Positions 7,704 through 16,458 are shown, counted from the stretch's first letter. The stretch is DNA of 64,000 nt from G963691835 sp963691835 (GCA_963691835.1 OY829383.1:2790001-2854000), one strand, 5' to 3'. Notes: generated from the sequence alone by a model not told the origin. Made by a program: numbers and translations.

Positions 7704-7891
7704 GATCGGTGGCGTCGTGAGCATGGAGGCGCGGAGGTCTATCAGGCCCGTCGTCTGAAGGAGCTCAAGCGGGAGAACGCCCGGCCTTCGAAAGCTTCGC
7801 AAGGCGGTTGCAGATCTGACGTTGGGCGAGCTGTTCGTCGATCAAGCGTTGACGGGAATGTGCTTGGCCCTTCTCGCCGTCGCGGCTGTGT
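7704..7891 (+). pseudogene. IS3-family orfA/orfB junction remnant
   Basis: One frame gives WRREHGGAEVYQARRLKEL then KRENA, the standard mid-part of IS3-family OrfA. The next frame continues with KAVADLTLGELFVDQALTG, and SRRRGCV near 7875-7890 matches the usual beginning of OrfB. At least two frame changes are needed, so it is dead. Homology stops near 7891 and appears to resume at 8715. Confidence 0.6.
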
Positions 7892-8059
7892 CCAGCCGTT
7901 GGCGCCAGTCGTGACCGTTGGGATTGTGAGTTTGCTGGGGCCGAGGCTATCACAATGTCATTCCGCATTCCGCTTTGGACAAGATCGGAGTATCGTGCGG
8001 TCAACCGAGGCTAGATCGGCTACCTGTCCGGGAAATCTAGGTGAAAAAAGAATAATCCA

Positions 8060-8617
8060 TTGAGTAGTGGCGTTTCATCGATACCATCAGATCAGTTTGA
8101 GGGGATGGTTCAGCTGTTTCGGGTTTGGAAATCCATTCCATCAATTCGAGCTCGTGAAGCAATCGACCCGATAGTCCTAGGCCCGAAGTTACTTCCTCAC
8201 GTCAGTCTCGGTACCTTTGTCGATGATTGCAGTGATTTTCGATATGACTTGATCAGCTCAGAGATGAAGGCTGTTGCTCCCCGTTTACAATCTGGGTCTC
8301 GGTCGAGTGATTCTTTCCGTATTCAGAACACCAAATACGATCTGATACATGATCTCTTTATATCAACAGCTCGAAATCTACAGCCAAGAGCCCTGCACGT
8401 TAGTTATGCGTCTATGGAGGGGCGAACACGGCGAATAAATACGTTATTTTTACCTCTCGGTGAGCAAAAGACATCCGATGGTGTGACGTGCGCCCACGAT
8501 CTGATGATTGGTTTGTGGAGCGAACGTTCGGAACATCGACATCGAAAAGATACCTTTGAAGATGTATCGGCGGAATTCATGTCGCATCCGGCTGTGACAG
8601 AGTTGCCTCCTGCCTGA
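8060..8617 (+). CDS. PAS-domain (PAS_5 family) protein
   Basis: Up to 185 residues. The pattern LFRVWKSIPSIRAREAIDP, then LLPHVSLGTFVDD, FRYDLISSEM, and a later strand RINTLFLPLG is that of the small single-domain PAS_5 proteins common in Alphaproteobacteria, where they often occur in several copies with unknown ligands. The start is uncertain: TTG 8060 gives full length, while ATG 8105 would still keep the domain. No output domain is fused. It lies between two IS3-derived fragments, so it may have arrived with or inserted into an IS3 element. Confidence 0.75.
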   Translation: MSSGVSSIPSDQFEGMVQLFRVWKSIPSIRAREAIDPIVLGPKLLPHVSLGTFVDDCSDFRYDLISSEMKAVAPRLQSGSRSSDSFRIQNTKYDLIHDLFISTARNLQPRALHVSYASMEGRTRRINTLFLPLGEQKTSDGVTCAHDLMIGLWSERSEHRHRKDTFEDVSAEFMSHPAVTELPPA

Positions 8618-8714
8618 TCTATTGACCCTTCCCACTGAATTGCTGCCCCGTCTTGTTTGGGAGAGCGGAGGGCCAAGGATGGGCAGGAAACGCTATAGGC
8701 TTTAGCCATCAGTG

Positions 8715-8804
8715 CTGCCTCGCCGCATCGATCGGTTTCGCAAGCAGCTCGGGGTATCGGAGCGGCGTCCGCGTCTTGTACTCAACCAACACCGCGCTTC
8801 CCAG
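8715..8804 (+). pseudogene. IS3-family orfB N-terminal remnant
   Basis: About 28 codons read RRIDRFRKQLGVSERRPRLV and then LNQHRASQ, matching the LGVSERRxCRVLGQHRSTQ signature near the start of IS3 OrfB. No start and no downstream DDE domain remain. It may be the continuation of the fragment at 7704-7891. Confidence 0.55.
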
Positions 8805-8874
8805 CTTCAGAGTTGGAGTCTCTCCAGTTTTGCCACTTGACGGTGGTCCCCCGGTGTTTTGATGCGGGGCACAG

Positions 8875-9891
8875 CTATCCAACCCTCTTCAGAGACCCCC
8901 GGACGACGAGGTCCGTGTTGAAGGTTGTGTTCGCACCCGGGCCGGAGCCGGATTGGATTTCCAGGAGTTTGTCGGCGGCCGTCCAGCCCATGCGGCGGTG
9001 GGGGACGTGGACGGTGGTTAGGGCGGGGTCCAACACCGACGCAAGCTCGATGTTGTCGAATCCGGTGACAGACAGGTCTTCGGGGACTGAGAGGCCGAGT
9101 TCGCGCGCGGCTTTCATGACGCCGGCGGCGAGCACGTCGTTGCCGCAGATCACCGCGGTCGGTTTTGCCGGGCGGGACATCAGGTTCCGGAGTGCGCGGC
9201 CACCGGCCTCAAGCGAGTATTCCGCCTCCTCAAGGTTGCCGTCGTCCAGGGCAAGGCCCGCGGCGGACATGGCGTCACGGACGCCCTCCACGCGGCGGGC
9301 CGCGCGGTCGTTCCAAGCGGTGATCCCCGCGACCATGGCAATGCGTTGGTGGCCGTGATCCAACACCAGGCGCGCCATGTCCCGTGCCGCCGCCCGGTTG
9401 TCGAAGCCGACGCAGGGATGCGCCGTCGTCTCGCCGTTGCACCAGACGAGAACAATGGGGAGGGAGCGTGCCTCCACCATCTCGTAAGTGGATGCCGGCC
9501 GCGCCTCCCCGATCAGCAGCAGGCCGTCCACGCCCCGTTGCATCAGCGTGCGGATCTGTTTCGATTCCTGTTCGGGATCATATCCGGAGCTGGCCAGAAG
9601 AAGTGTTGTTCCGGCTTCACTCAACCGCTCCTGCACCGCTTGAAGACCGCGCGCAAAGATCGCGTTCTCCATCGTGGGGATGACGGCCCCGATGGTGTAG
9701 GTCCGGTTGAGCGCCAACGCCCGGGCGCCGAAATGGGGGGTATACCCGAGTTCCGAGATGGCTGCCTCGACCAGGGACCGGGTCTTCGCGCGAACCGCGT
9801 CCGGGCTGTTCAGACAACGGGAGACCGTTGCCGTCGATACCCCGGCACGTCTTGCCACGTCCTCAATCTTCGGCGGCCGCCGCTCGTTCAT
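8875..9891 (-). CDS. LacI/GalR-family transcriptional regulator
   Basis: A 338-residue protein, normal for LacI. ATG at 9891 (MNERRPPK) places the HTH at residues 7-27 (IEDVARRAGVSTATVSRCLN), followed by the hinge and a periplasmic-binding-like ligand domain (IGAVIPTMENAIF, GVDGLLLIG, TAVICGNDVLAAGVM, TGFDNIELASVL). A longer frame upstream would run through the operator region and is rejected. It is divergent from the TRAP/hps/suy genes. The paired LacI-type operators at 9943-9977 lie just upstream of its start, so it probably represses both itself and the sulfonate operon; the effector is likely a pathway compound. Confidence 0.9.
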   Translation of the reverse strand: MNERRPPKIEDVARRAGVSTATVSRCLNSPDAVRAKTRSLVEAAISELGYTPHFGARALALNRTYTIGAVIPTMENAIFARGLQAVQERLSEAGTTLLLASSGYDPEQESKQIRTLMQRGVDGLLLIGEARPASTYEMVEARSLPIVLVWCNGETTAHPCVGFDNRAAARDMARLVLDHGHQRIAMVAGITAWNDRAARRVEGVRDAMSAAGLALDDGNLEEAEYSLEAGGRALRNLMSRPAKPTAVICGNDVLAAGVMKAARELGLSVPEDLSVTGFDNIELASVLDPALTTVHVPHRRMGWTAADKLLEIQSGSGPGANTTFNTDLVVRGSLKRVG

Positions 9892-9942
9892 CCGGTCTGA
9901 TCCCCCCGGAATGGAATAGGGCACACTAGCATGATTTCCAAA

Positions 9943-9977
9943 TGTAACCGCTTGCATTCCGTATGTAAGCGGTTACA
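9943..9977. promoter_or_regulatory. Two LacI-family operators in tandem
   Basis: TGTAACCGCTTGCA (9943-9956) and TGTAAGCGGTTACA (9964-9977) each fit the LacI/GalR consensus TGTAANCGNTTACA; the second is a perfect palindrome. Their centres are 21 bp apart, two helical turns, on the same DNA face. Together they form a 15-bp inverted repeat with one mismatch. They lie between the divergent LacI gene and the TRAP operon. Confidence 0.85.
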
Positions 9978-10023
9978 GTGATCGTTGGAGCCCATTAAGA
10001 GGCCGATTATAGGGGAGGAAGAC

Positions 10024-10227
10024 ATGAAGCTGGGGGGCGGCCGCGCGGCCTTGCCAATCGCGCTTATCATCTTCGTGGTTTTCTTTTCGAACGTCGCGAT
10101 CGGCGGCGCCGGATTCCAACCATTCCTGGGAGACATCAGCGAAGCGTTAACGCTTGGCGCTGCGGTGTTTTTCTTTGTGATTGGGATTCTGCAAGCCGAA
10201 GCGGCCGCAAAGTCGGCTCGACAATGA
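10024..10227 (+). CDS. Small two-helix membrane protein, first gene of the TRAP operon
   Basis: A 67-residue protein; ATG 10024 follows GGGGAGGAAGAC. It has two hydrophobic segments, about residues 8-25 (LPIALIIFVVFFSNVAIGG) and 40-58 (LTLGAAVFFFVIGIL), so it is probably an inner-membrane protein. I do not recognise a family. It precedes dctP in the same direction with 35 bases between, which suggests a transporter-associated small protein. Confidence 0.6.
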   Translation: MKLGGGRAALPIALIIFVVFFSNVAIGGAGFQPFLGDISEALTLGAAVFFFVIGILQAEAAAKSARQ

Positions 10228-10262
10228 CAAGAATTCGAACGACGAAGAGGGAGGACCACCAG

Positions 10263-11417
10263 ATGGTCGACAAGAAGGTAGAACAGGAAATCAAGTCACT
10301 GGAGCGGCGTAACTTCCTGTCTTTGGCCGGAACCGCCGGCTTTACGACGGCCATCGTTGCCGGTGCCGCCGGTGCGCTGACCTCGACCGAGGCGATGGCG
10401 CAGACCGCGAAGGAAGAGCGGGAGCGGGAGAAAGCCGCCGCCCACACGATGACGATCGCCACTGCTTATATTCTCGGCGCGTCCCGCAGCTATCCGATCA
10501 TGCAGCTGGATCTCAAGGAGAACATCCAGAACGCCACCAACGGCAAGATCTACGTCAAGCTCGCCCCCGGCGGTCAGCTTGGTGCTGGCGGTGCGTTGGC
10601 GCAGAAGGTTCAGACCGGCACGATCCAGGCCGCCCAGCACTCGCTGTCCAACTTCGCGCCGTTCGCGCCGACCGTTGACCTCATCAACATGCCGTATTTC
10701 TGCGGCGCCAATCAGCGTTTCGTGAACCTCGTCTCCTCCGACATCTGGAAAAAAGAGGTGCACCCGAAGATCGAAGCCAAAGGCTTCAAGGCGCTCTTCT
10801 ATGTCGTCATCGACCCGCGTGTCGTCGCGGTGCGTAAGGGCGGTGCCGGTCCGGTGAAGACGCCGTCCGACCTTTCCGGCGTGAAGTTCCGGGTTCCGGG
10901 CTCGAAGATGCTGCAGCAGTACTACCGGATGGTCGGTGCGAACCCGACGCCTGTCGCTTGGGGTGAGACGCCGTCCGCCATCAAGCAGGGTGTTGCCGAT
11001 GCGCTCGACCCGTCGGTTGGCGCGCTCTACGTCTTCGGTTTCAAGGACATCCTGTCTTGGGTGACGTTCTCCCAGGCGGTTCCGGACAGCCAGGTCTATT
11101 CCTGTAACCTCGAGTGGTTCAATTCGCTGCCGAAGGATGTGCAGGACGGCGTTGAGTTCGCCTCCGAGATGACCTCGGCACAGAACCTGGCCAAGGTCCC
11201 GGCTGCCCGGGCGTTCGCCATGTCCGAGCTGTCGAAGTCCGGCGTCCAGTTCTACTCGCCGACAGCGGATGAAATGGCTCAGTGGCAGGATGCCGGTGGC
11301 TATCAGAACTCTGAGTGGGACGGCTTCAAGACCGAACTCGCGGGTTCGATGGACACCTTCAACAAGCTCGTTGAGGCGGCCGGCACCCGCGGACGGTACT
11401 ACGTCCACGACGCCTGA
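10263..11417 (+). CDS. TRAP transporter solute-binding protein (DctP family), probable DHPS binding
   Basis: A 384-residue protein; ATG 10263 follows GGGAGGA. An N-terminal RRNFLSLAG followed by an Ala/Gly-rich hydrophobic segment looks like a Tat-type signal peptide. The mature protein has DctP features: a GGQLGAGGALAQKVQTGTIQ-like segment, FRVPGSKMLQQYYRMVGANP near residue 215, and the conserved Arg in the KFRVP region that binds the substrate carboxylate or sulfonate. It delivers ligand to the DctQM pair encoded just downstream. The neighbouring hps/suy genes suggest 2,3-dihydroxypropane-1-sulfonate or sulfolactate as ligand; this is inferred from context (HpsKLM is the known analogue). 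Confidence 0.9.
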   Translation: MVDKKVEQEIKSLERRNFLSLAGTAGFTTAIVAGAAGALTSTEAMAQTAKEEREREKAAAHTMTIATAYILGASRSYPIMQLDLKENIQNATNGKIYVKLAPGGQLGAGGALAQKVQTGTIQAAQHSLSNFAPFAPTVDLINMPYFCGANQRFVNLVSSDIWKKEVHPKIEAKGFKALFYVVIDPRVVAVRKGGAGPVKTPSDLSGVKFRVPGSKMLQQYYRMVGANPTPVAWGETPSAIKQGVADALDPSVGALYVFGFKDILSWVTFSQAVPDSQVYSCNLEWFNSLPKDVQDGVEFASEMTSAQNLAKVPAARAFAMSELSKSGVQFYSPTADEMAQWQDAGGYQNSEWDGFKTELAGSMDTFNKLVEAAGTRGRYYVHDA

Positions 11418-11441
11418 TCGGCGCCAAAACCAATCAAGGAG

Positions 11442-11469
11442 CCGGGCGGCGAGATCGACCGTCGCCCGG
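11442..11469 (+). terminator. Intercistronic hairpin between dctP and dctQ
   Basis: CCGGGCGGCG (11442-11451) pairs with CGTCGCCCGG (11460-11469) with one mismatch and an 8-base loop. It begins 24 bases after the dctP stop and has no T-run. Such hairpins in TRAP operons are thought to protect or attenuate the message, so that the binding protein is made in excess over the membrane subunits. Confidence 0.6.
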
Positions 11470-11520
11470 TGACCGCACCATCGCGCGTTGACAGGCCCAT
11501 CAAAGAGGCCGTTTGCCGTG

Positions 11521-12051
11521 ATGGCGTGCCTAGGGGAGGGGCTGGTGTTTGCGCTGATCGACAAAAATGCCGAGAGATGGGCCCTCTTGGTCTTCTACAG
11601 TTTGCTCGTCGTAACAATGGCGGTGGAAGTGGTCCGCCGGGAGGCGTTTTCCTACTCCTCTATCTGGGGTGAGGAGATCGTCCGGTACGCGTTTATCTAT
11701 CTCGCCTGGATCGGTGCGGCCTCTGCGGTTCGCGAGCGCGCCCATATCCGGATCGATGTGCTCTTCCACTATGTCGGCCCCAAGGTCAAAGCGATCCTCT
11801 ACATCTTCGGCGATCTCGTCATGCTCGCCATGGCGGTCATCGCCGTCTACTGGTCGTGGGAAACCGTGGCCGTCTCCTGGAAATTCGGCTCGGTAAGCCA
11901 CGGCCTTCGGGTCTCGATGGTGTGGTTTCTGATGGCGGTGCCGCTCGGCTTCGCGCTGATGATCTTTCGTCTCCTCCAATCCCTCGCTCGCGACGTTCAG
12001 GACCTGATGGCCGGACGCGCCGTGAACGAGGGCAGCCAACTGTTCGACTGA
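11521..12051 (+). CDS. TRAP transporter small permease (DctQ family)
   Basis: About 176 residues from ATG 11521; GTG 11518 and TTG 11488 are alternatives. GAGG lies about 10 bases upstream of the ATG. It has four membrane helices, beginning with WALLVFYSLLVVTMAVEVV and ending with WFLMAVPLGFALMIFRLL. The motif WGEEIVRYAFIYLAWIGAA between helices 1 and 2 and the RERAHIRIDV segment are characteristic of DctQ. It pairs with the DctM homologue 10 bases downstream. Confidence 0.88.
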   Translation: MACLGEGLVFALIDKNAERWALLVFYSLLVVTMAVEVVRREAFSYSSIWGEEIVRYAFIYLAWIGAASAVRERAHIRIDVLFHYVGPKVKAILYIFGDLVMLAMAVIAVYWSWETVAVSWKFGSVSHGLRVSMVWFLMAVPLGFALMIFRLLQSLARDVQDLMAGRAVNEGSQLFD

Positions 12052-12061
12052 GGAGAGCGGC

Positions 12062-13390
12062 ATGCTTTATCAGCTTCAGCAGCAGACCGTCGAACTCGGC
12101 TGGTACTTTTACGGCCCTGTTCTGGCATTCGTTTTTCTCGTCGCCCTGGGTGTCCCGGTTTGGGCGGCCATCGGGACGGCAGCGGTCACAATGCTGCTCC
12201 TGTCCGACGTATTGCCCCTGTCACTCGTCGGCGAGTCTCTCTTCGATGGCATCGACCACTTCGCCCTCACAGCCATCCCACTGTTCATCCTAACGGGTGA
12301 CGTCTTGGTCCGGACCGGTCTCAGCCGGAAGTTCCTCGACGTGGCGGAGGCACTGACGTGCTGGGCCAAAGGCGGCTTCGGTTCGGCGACCGTTCTTGTC
12401 TGCGGCATGTTCTCCGCCATCTCCGGCTCTGACGCCGCCGGTGCCGCCGCGGTCGGCCGGATGACCATCAACCGCCTCGTGGAGTCCGGCTACCCGCGGC
12501 CCTATGCCTGCGCCCTGGTTGCGGCCGGTGCGTGTACCGGCATTCTGATACCGCCGTCGATCGCCTATATCGTCATCGGGCTCGTGCTTGGTATTTCCGC
12601 CTCCACGCTGTTCCAGGCGGCCCTTATTCCCGGCATCGCCATCTTGGGCTCGATCCTGGTGACCAACATCGTCGTCAACCGGATCCGGGCGTACGAGGGC
12701 GGCGGCGCCATCACTTTCGGTGAGTGGTTCGGAAACATCATCAATGCGTTGAAGAGTGGCTGGTACGCCTTTCTGGTGCCGGGCATCATCTTCTACGGCA
12801 TCTTCTCGGGCCAGTTGACCCCGACGGAGGCGGGTGCCACCGCCGTCGTCGTGACGATCATCCTCGGCTTCATTCTCGGCACGCTGAAGCTGTCCGACTT
12901 CCCGGACATGCTGGTCAGCTCGGCAAAGGTGAACGGTGTGATCCTGCCGATCATCGCCTTCTCGTTGCCGCTGGCACAGACGTTGGCTGCCCTTGGCGTG
13001 CCCCAGGGGTTCGTCTTCGCGGTCACATCACTCACCGACAATCCGCACCTCCTGATCCTGTTGATGGTCGTCATCCTGATCGCGGCGGGCTGTGTGATGG
13101 AAACCACGCCGAACATCGTCATCCTCGCCCCGATCCTGAAACCTTTGGCCGACGACATCGGCATGAACGAGATCCAGTTCTGCGTGATGATGATCACGGC
13201 CCTGGGTGTCGGCTTCATCACGCCGCCACTGGGCTTGAACCTCTTCGTGGTGTCGGGCTTAACGGGTGAATCCATATTGAAGATCGCGGTCCATGCCGTG
13301 CCCTTCGTCTTCTTCATGCTGCTGGTCGTGCTCCTGATCGCCTTCGTGCCCGAGGTGTCGACCATGCTCCTTCCGGATATCTACAAGTAA
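12062..13390 (+). CDS. TRAP transporter large permease (DctM family)
   Basis: A 442-residue protein of normal DctM length with about 12 hydrophobic helices. Features include GVPVWAAIGTAAV, FVLTAIPLFIL-like and SGSDAAGAAAVGRM segments, CTGILIPPSIAYIVIG (conserved PPS), TPTEAGATAVV, and METTPNIVILAPILKP. It is the Na+-driven translocation subunit that works with DctQ and the binding protein. Ribosome site GAGGAG; the gap to hpsN is 13 bases. Confidence 0.93.
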   Translation: MLYQLQQQTVELGWYFYGPVLAFVFLVALGVPVWAAIGTAAVTMLLLSDVLPLSLVGESLFDGIDHFALTAIPLFILTGDVLVRTGLSRKFLDVAEALTCWAKGGFGSATVLVCGMFSAISGSDAAGAAAVGRMTINRLVESGYPRPYACALVAAGACTGILIPPSIAYIVIGLVLGISASTLFQAALIPGIAILGSILVTNIVVNRIRAYEGGGAITFGEWFGNIINALKSGWYAFLVPGIIFYGIFSGQLTPTEAGATAVVVTIILGFILGTLKLSDFPDMLVSSAKVNGVILPIIAFSLPLAQTLAALGVPQGFVFAVTSLTDNPHLLILLMVVILIAAGCVMETTPNIVILAPILKPLADDIGMNEIQFCVMMITALGVGFITPPLGLNLFVVSGLTGESILKIAVHAVPFVFFMLLVVLLIAFVPEVSTMLLPDIYK

Positions 13391-13403
13391 CGAGGCTGCG
13401 GTT

Positions 13404-14717
13404 ATGACCGTCGAATACCTGAAGAAAGCGGACAAAACCTCTGCGACAGGGGAGCAGGACGTCCGAGAGACGGTCCAGACTGTCCTGAATGAGATCGAGG
13501 CGGGCGGCGACGACGTCGCCCGGTCCTATGCGGCGAAGTTCGATAAATGGGAGGGGGATATCCTCGTCTCCCGCGACACGATCGCCGCGGCCGCGGAGAA
13601 GGTTCCTCAGAAGCTCAAGGATGACATCCGATTCTCCTACGACAATGTCCGGCGGTTCGCGGAGGTGCAGAAGGCGACTATCCAGGACACGGAGATGGAG
13701 ATTCTGCCGGGCCTGATCGCGGGCCAGAAGCAGATCCCGATGCAGGCCGCGGGCTGTTACGTGCCGGGCGGCCGGTACTCGCACGTGGCCTCCGCCATCA
13801 TGACGGTGACCACGGCGAAGGTGGCGGGTGTTCCCCATGTCACCGCGTGCTCTCCGCCACGACCGGGTGTCGGGATCAGCCCGGCAATCCTCTACACGCT
13901 TGATCTGTGCGGTGCCGACGCGGTGTTGAGCATGGGCGGCATCCAGGGGATCGCCTCCATGGCGTTCGGTCTTTTCGGCCAGCCGGAGGCCAATATCCTG
14001 GTCGGCCCCGGCAATCAGTTCGTGGCGGAGGCCAAGCGTATCCTCTACGGCAAGGTCGGCATCGACATGTTCGCGGGGCCGACGGAAAGCATGGTCATCG
14101 CGGATTCGAGCGCCGATCCGGAGATTGTCGCCTGGGATCTCGTGGGACAGGCGGAACATGGCTACAACTCACCGGTTTGGCTGATCTCGCTGGATCGAAA
14201 ACTGGCGGAGACCGTTTTGGCGCGGGTCCCGGAATTGATCGCCACGCTCCCCTCTTTCAATGCCGGCAACGCCGAGGCGGCGTGGCGCGACTACGGCGAG
14301 ATCATCGTGGTCGACAGCCGGGAAGAGGCGGTGAAGGTCTCGGATGAGTACGCATCCGAACACCTTCAAGTTCAGGCGGAAGACCTCGACTGGTGGCTCG
14401 CAAACCTCGCCAACTATGGCTCGCTGTTCCTTGGCGAGGAAACGACGGTGGCCTTCGGTGATAAGGCATCCGGGCCGAACCACGTTCTGCCCACCAAGGG
14501 GGCGGCCAAGTACTCCGGCGGCCTCTTCGTCGGCAAGTATATGAAGACCGTGACCTGGCAGCGCTCCACCCGTGAGGCAAGCCGCTCCGTCGCGGAGGCA
14601 ACTGCCCGGATCTCCCGGCTTGAGGGGATGGAGGCGCATGCGCGAACGGCCGATGTCCGGCTCGCGAAGTACTTTCCTGGCCAGAACTTTGATCTGACGG
14701 CCGAGGAGGATGCGTGA
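13404..14717 (+). CDS. hpsN: Sulfopropanediol 3-dehydrogenase (HpsN), histidinol-dehydrogenase family
   Basis: A 437-residue HisD-fold protein: AAGCYVPGGRYSHVASAIMT near residue 113, GGIQGIASMAFG, GPGNQFVAEAKRILYG, DMFAGPTESM, QAEHGYNSPVW, SGPNHVLPTKG. His and Glu/Gln residues in these motifs bind Zn and substrate in the family. HpsN oxidises (R)-DHPS to (R)-sulfolactate with two NAD+. It is called HpsN rather than HisD because it sits with a TRAP transporter, two alcohol dehydrogenases and suyAB, and no histidine genes are near. Its stop overlaps the next GTG start (GTGA). Confidence 0.85.
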   Translation: MTVEYLKKADKTSATGEQDVRETVQTVLNEIEAGGDDVARSYAAKFDKWEGDILVSRDTIAAAAEKVPQKLKDDIRFSYDNVRRFAEVQKATIQDTEMEILPGLIAGQKQIPMQAAGCYVPGGRYSHVASAIMTVTTAKVAGVPHVTACSPPRPGVGISPAILYTLDLCGADAVLSMGGIQGIASMAFGLFGQPEANILVGPGNQFVAEAKRILYGKVGIDMFAGPTESMVIADSSADPEIVAWDLVGQAEHGYNSPVWLISLDRKLAETVLARVPELIATLPSFNAGNAEAAWRDYGEIIVVDSREEAVKVSDEYASEHLQVQAEDLDWWLANLANYGSLFLGEETTVAFGDKASGPNHVLPTKGAAKYSGGLFVGKYMKTVTWQRSTREASRSVAEATARISRLEGMEAHARTADVRLAKYFPGQNFDLTAEEDA

Positions 14718-15466
14718 TCCCCTCCTTCGATGTCTCAGGCAGGGTGGCGGTGGTCACCGGTGCCAGCTCCGGCATTGGGCGGGCGATCGCGACGGCGTTT
14801 GCGGACGCAGGGGCCAAGGTCCTCGGCGTGGCGCGCCGGGCCGAGGCGTTGGAGAGTTGGCAGGCTGAGGCATCGGGCGAAACCGCGGCCGTCGCCGCAG
14901 ATCTTGGCACGCCTGAGAGCATCGGCGCGGTTGCCGAGACGTTGCGGAGCCACTTCGGCGATCCGGACATCGTGGTGAATGCGGCTGGCCTCAATACGCG
15001 TCAGGCGGCCGACGACGTGACTTTCGAAGGATGGCGCGCGACCCTGGACATCAACCTCTCGGCACCGTTCTTTCTTGCCCAGGCGCTTGTCGGGCCGATG
15101 AAGCAGAAGGGTTGGGGCCGGATCATCAACTTCGCGTCGCTCCAAAGTGCGCGGGCATTCCCGGGCGGGATTGCGTATGGGGCGACCAAGGGTGGCATCT
15201 CCCAGCTTACCCGCGCGATGGCGGAGGCGTGGTCAAAGGATGGGATCACAGCAAACGCGATTGCTCCGGGCTTCTTCCCGACGGAATTGACCGCCGCCGT
15301 TTTCGGCGATGAGGCGCGGGCCGCTCGTAATGCCGCGCAAACCTGCATCGGGCGGAATGGCCGGATGGAGGATCTGATTGGTCCGGCCCTGTTCTTCGCG
15401 TCTCCCGCGTCCGACTACGTGACGGGTCAGGTTCTGTTCGTGGATGGAGGGTTCACCGCGAAATGA
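14714..15466 (+). CDS. SDR-family dehydrogenase, probable DHPS 2-dehydrogenase (HpsO-like)
   Basis: A 250-residue classical short-chain dehydrogenase. It has the cofactor motif TGASSGIGRAI at residues 15-25, NAAG near 91, a catalytic Ser in INFASLQSA and YGATKGG (YxxxK) near 154, with a typical C-terminus. GTG start overlaps the hpsN stop. In known DHPS pathways HpsO and HpsP interconvert (S)- and (R)-DHPS through dihydroxyacetone sulfonate; this gene and the next fit those roles by position. Exact substrate is inferred. Confidence 0.8.
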   Translation: MIPSFDVSGRVAVVTGASSGIGRAIATAFADAGAKVLGVARRAEALESWQAEASGETAAVAADLGTPESIGAVAETLRSHFGDPDIVVNAAGLNTRQAADDVTFEGWRATLDINLSAPFFLAQALVGPMKQKGWGRIINFASLQSARAFPGGIAYGATKGGISQLTRAMAEAWSKDGITANAIAPGFFPTELTAAVFGDEARAARNAAQTCIGRNGRMEDLIGPALFFASPASDYVTGQVLFVDGGFTAK

Positions 15467-16458
15467 GGGCGCTGGTCTATACCGGGCCGGAGGCCCTAGA
15501 GATGCGGGACGTGCCCGATCCGGCGCCGGATCACGGCGATCTCCTGGTCAAGGTGGATGCGGTGGGTATCTGCGGCTCGGACATGCATGCCTATCTCGGC
15601 CATGATGAACGCCGTCCCGCCCCCTTGATCCTTGGCCATGAGGCGGCCGGTGTCGTGACGGAAGGTCCCCGGAAGGGTGACCGGGTCACCATCAATCCGC
15701 TCGTGACTTGCGGTGTCTGCGAAGCCTGTACCAGTGGCCGGGCGAATCTCTGTCCGCATCGTCAGATCATCTCTATGCCCCCCCGTGAGGGGGCTTTCGC
15801 CGGGTTCGTCGCGATCCCGGAGCGGAATGTGGTGCCGGTCCCGGATGATGTTTCATCGGAGAAGGCGGCGCTTGCCGAACCGCTCGCCTGCGGATGGCAC
15901 GCGGTCGGTTTGGCGGAGCGGGCGCTGACGAAGCCGCTTGCGGCCGCCCGAGCCGTGGTCTTGGGGGGCGGGGCCATCGGGCTTGGCGCCGCACTTGTCC
16001 TGGCGGCGCGTGGTACCACGGAAATCTGGATCGGGGACACCAATGCCGAGCGACGGAGGGTCGTCGCTGAGGCCGGCCCTTTCCGCGTCTACGATCCCTT
16101 GGACGGGCCGGGGCCGGATATGGGCGCCGCCGACCTCGTCGTTGACGCTGTCGGCTATGCCGCGACCCGTACCTCGGCGAGCGCTCTTGTCCGCCCAGGG
16201 GGTGTGATTCTGCATATTGGTCTTGGTGAGGGCGCCGGCGGTCTGGACATCCGGCGGATGACACTGCAAGAAATCACATTCATCGGTACCTATACCTACA
16301 CACCCGCAGATTTCCGGGAGACCGCGCAGGCGATCTTCTCGGGGCGCCTTGGGTCGCTGGACTGGACGGAACATCGCGGATTGGACGACGGCCCCGGAGC
16401 CTTCGCCGATATCCGGGCCGGCCGTGCCGCGGCACCAAAGATCATCTTGAGACCGTGA
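15463..16458 (+). CDS. Zinc-type medium-chain alcohol dehydrogenase (HpsP-like)
   Basis: A 331-residue MDR-family enzyme. Catalytic zinc residues are seen in VGICGSDMHAYLGHD and LILGHEAAG. The structural zinc site is CGVCEACTSGRANLC. The Rossmann motif is VVLGGGAIGLGAAL. Start ATG overlaps the SDR stop (ATGA), so translation is coupled. It probably oxidises or reduces the C2 hydroxyl of DHPS enantiomers, working with the SDR; related sorbitol/threonine-type dehydrogenases are alternatives on sequence alone. Confidence 0.82.
   Translation: MRALVYTGPEALEMRDVPDPAPDHGDLLVKVDAVGICGSDMHAYLGHDERRPAPLILGHEAAGVVTEGPRKGDRVTINPLVTCGVCEACTSGRANLCPHRQIISMPPREGAFAGFVAIPERNVVPVPDDVSSEKAALAEPLACGWHAVGLAERALTKPLAAARAVVLGGGAIGLGAALVLAARGTTEIWIGDTNAERRRVVAEAGPFRVYDPLDGPGPDMGAADLVVDAVGYAATRTSASALVRPGGVILHIGLGEGAGGLDIRRMTLQEITFIGTYTYTPADFRETAQAIFSGRLGSLDWTEHRGLDDGPGAFADIRAGRAAAPKIILRP

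Noticed and set aside
10296..11564. Long minus-strand open frame opposite dctP
   Set aside because: A typical high-GC shadow frame, rich in Arg, His and Gly, without a family; the plus strand is clearly coding.
13404..14717. Histidinol dehydrogenase (hisD) as the call for the HisD-fold gene
   Set aside because: Context (TRAP, SDR, ADH, suyAB) fits HpsN; there are no histidine biosynthesis neighbours.
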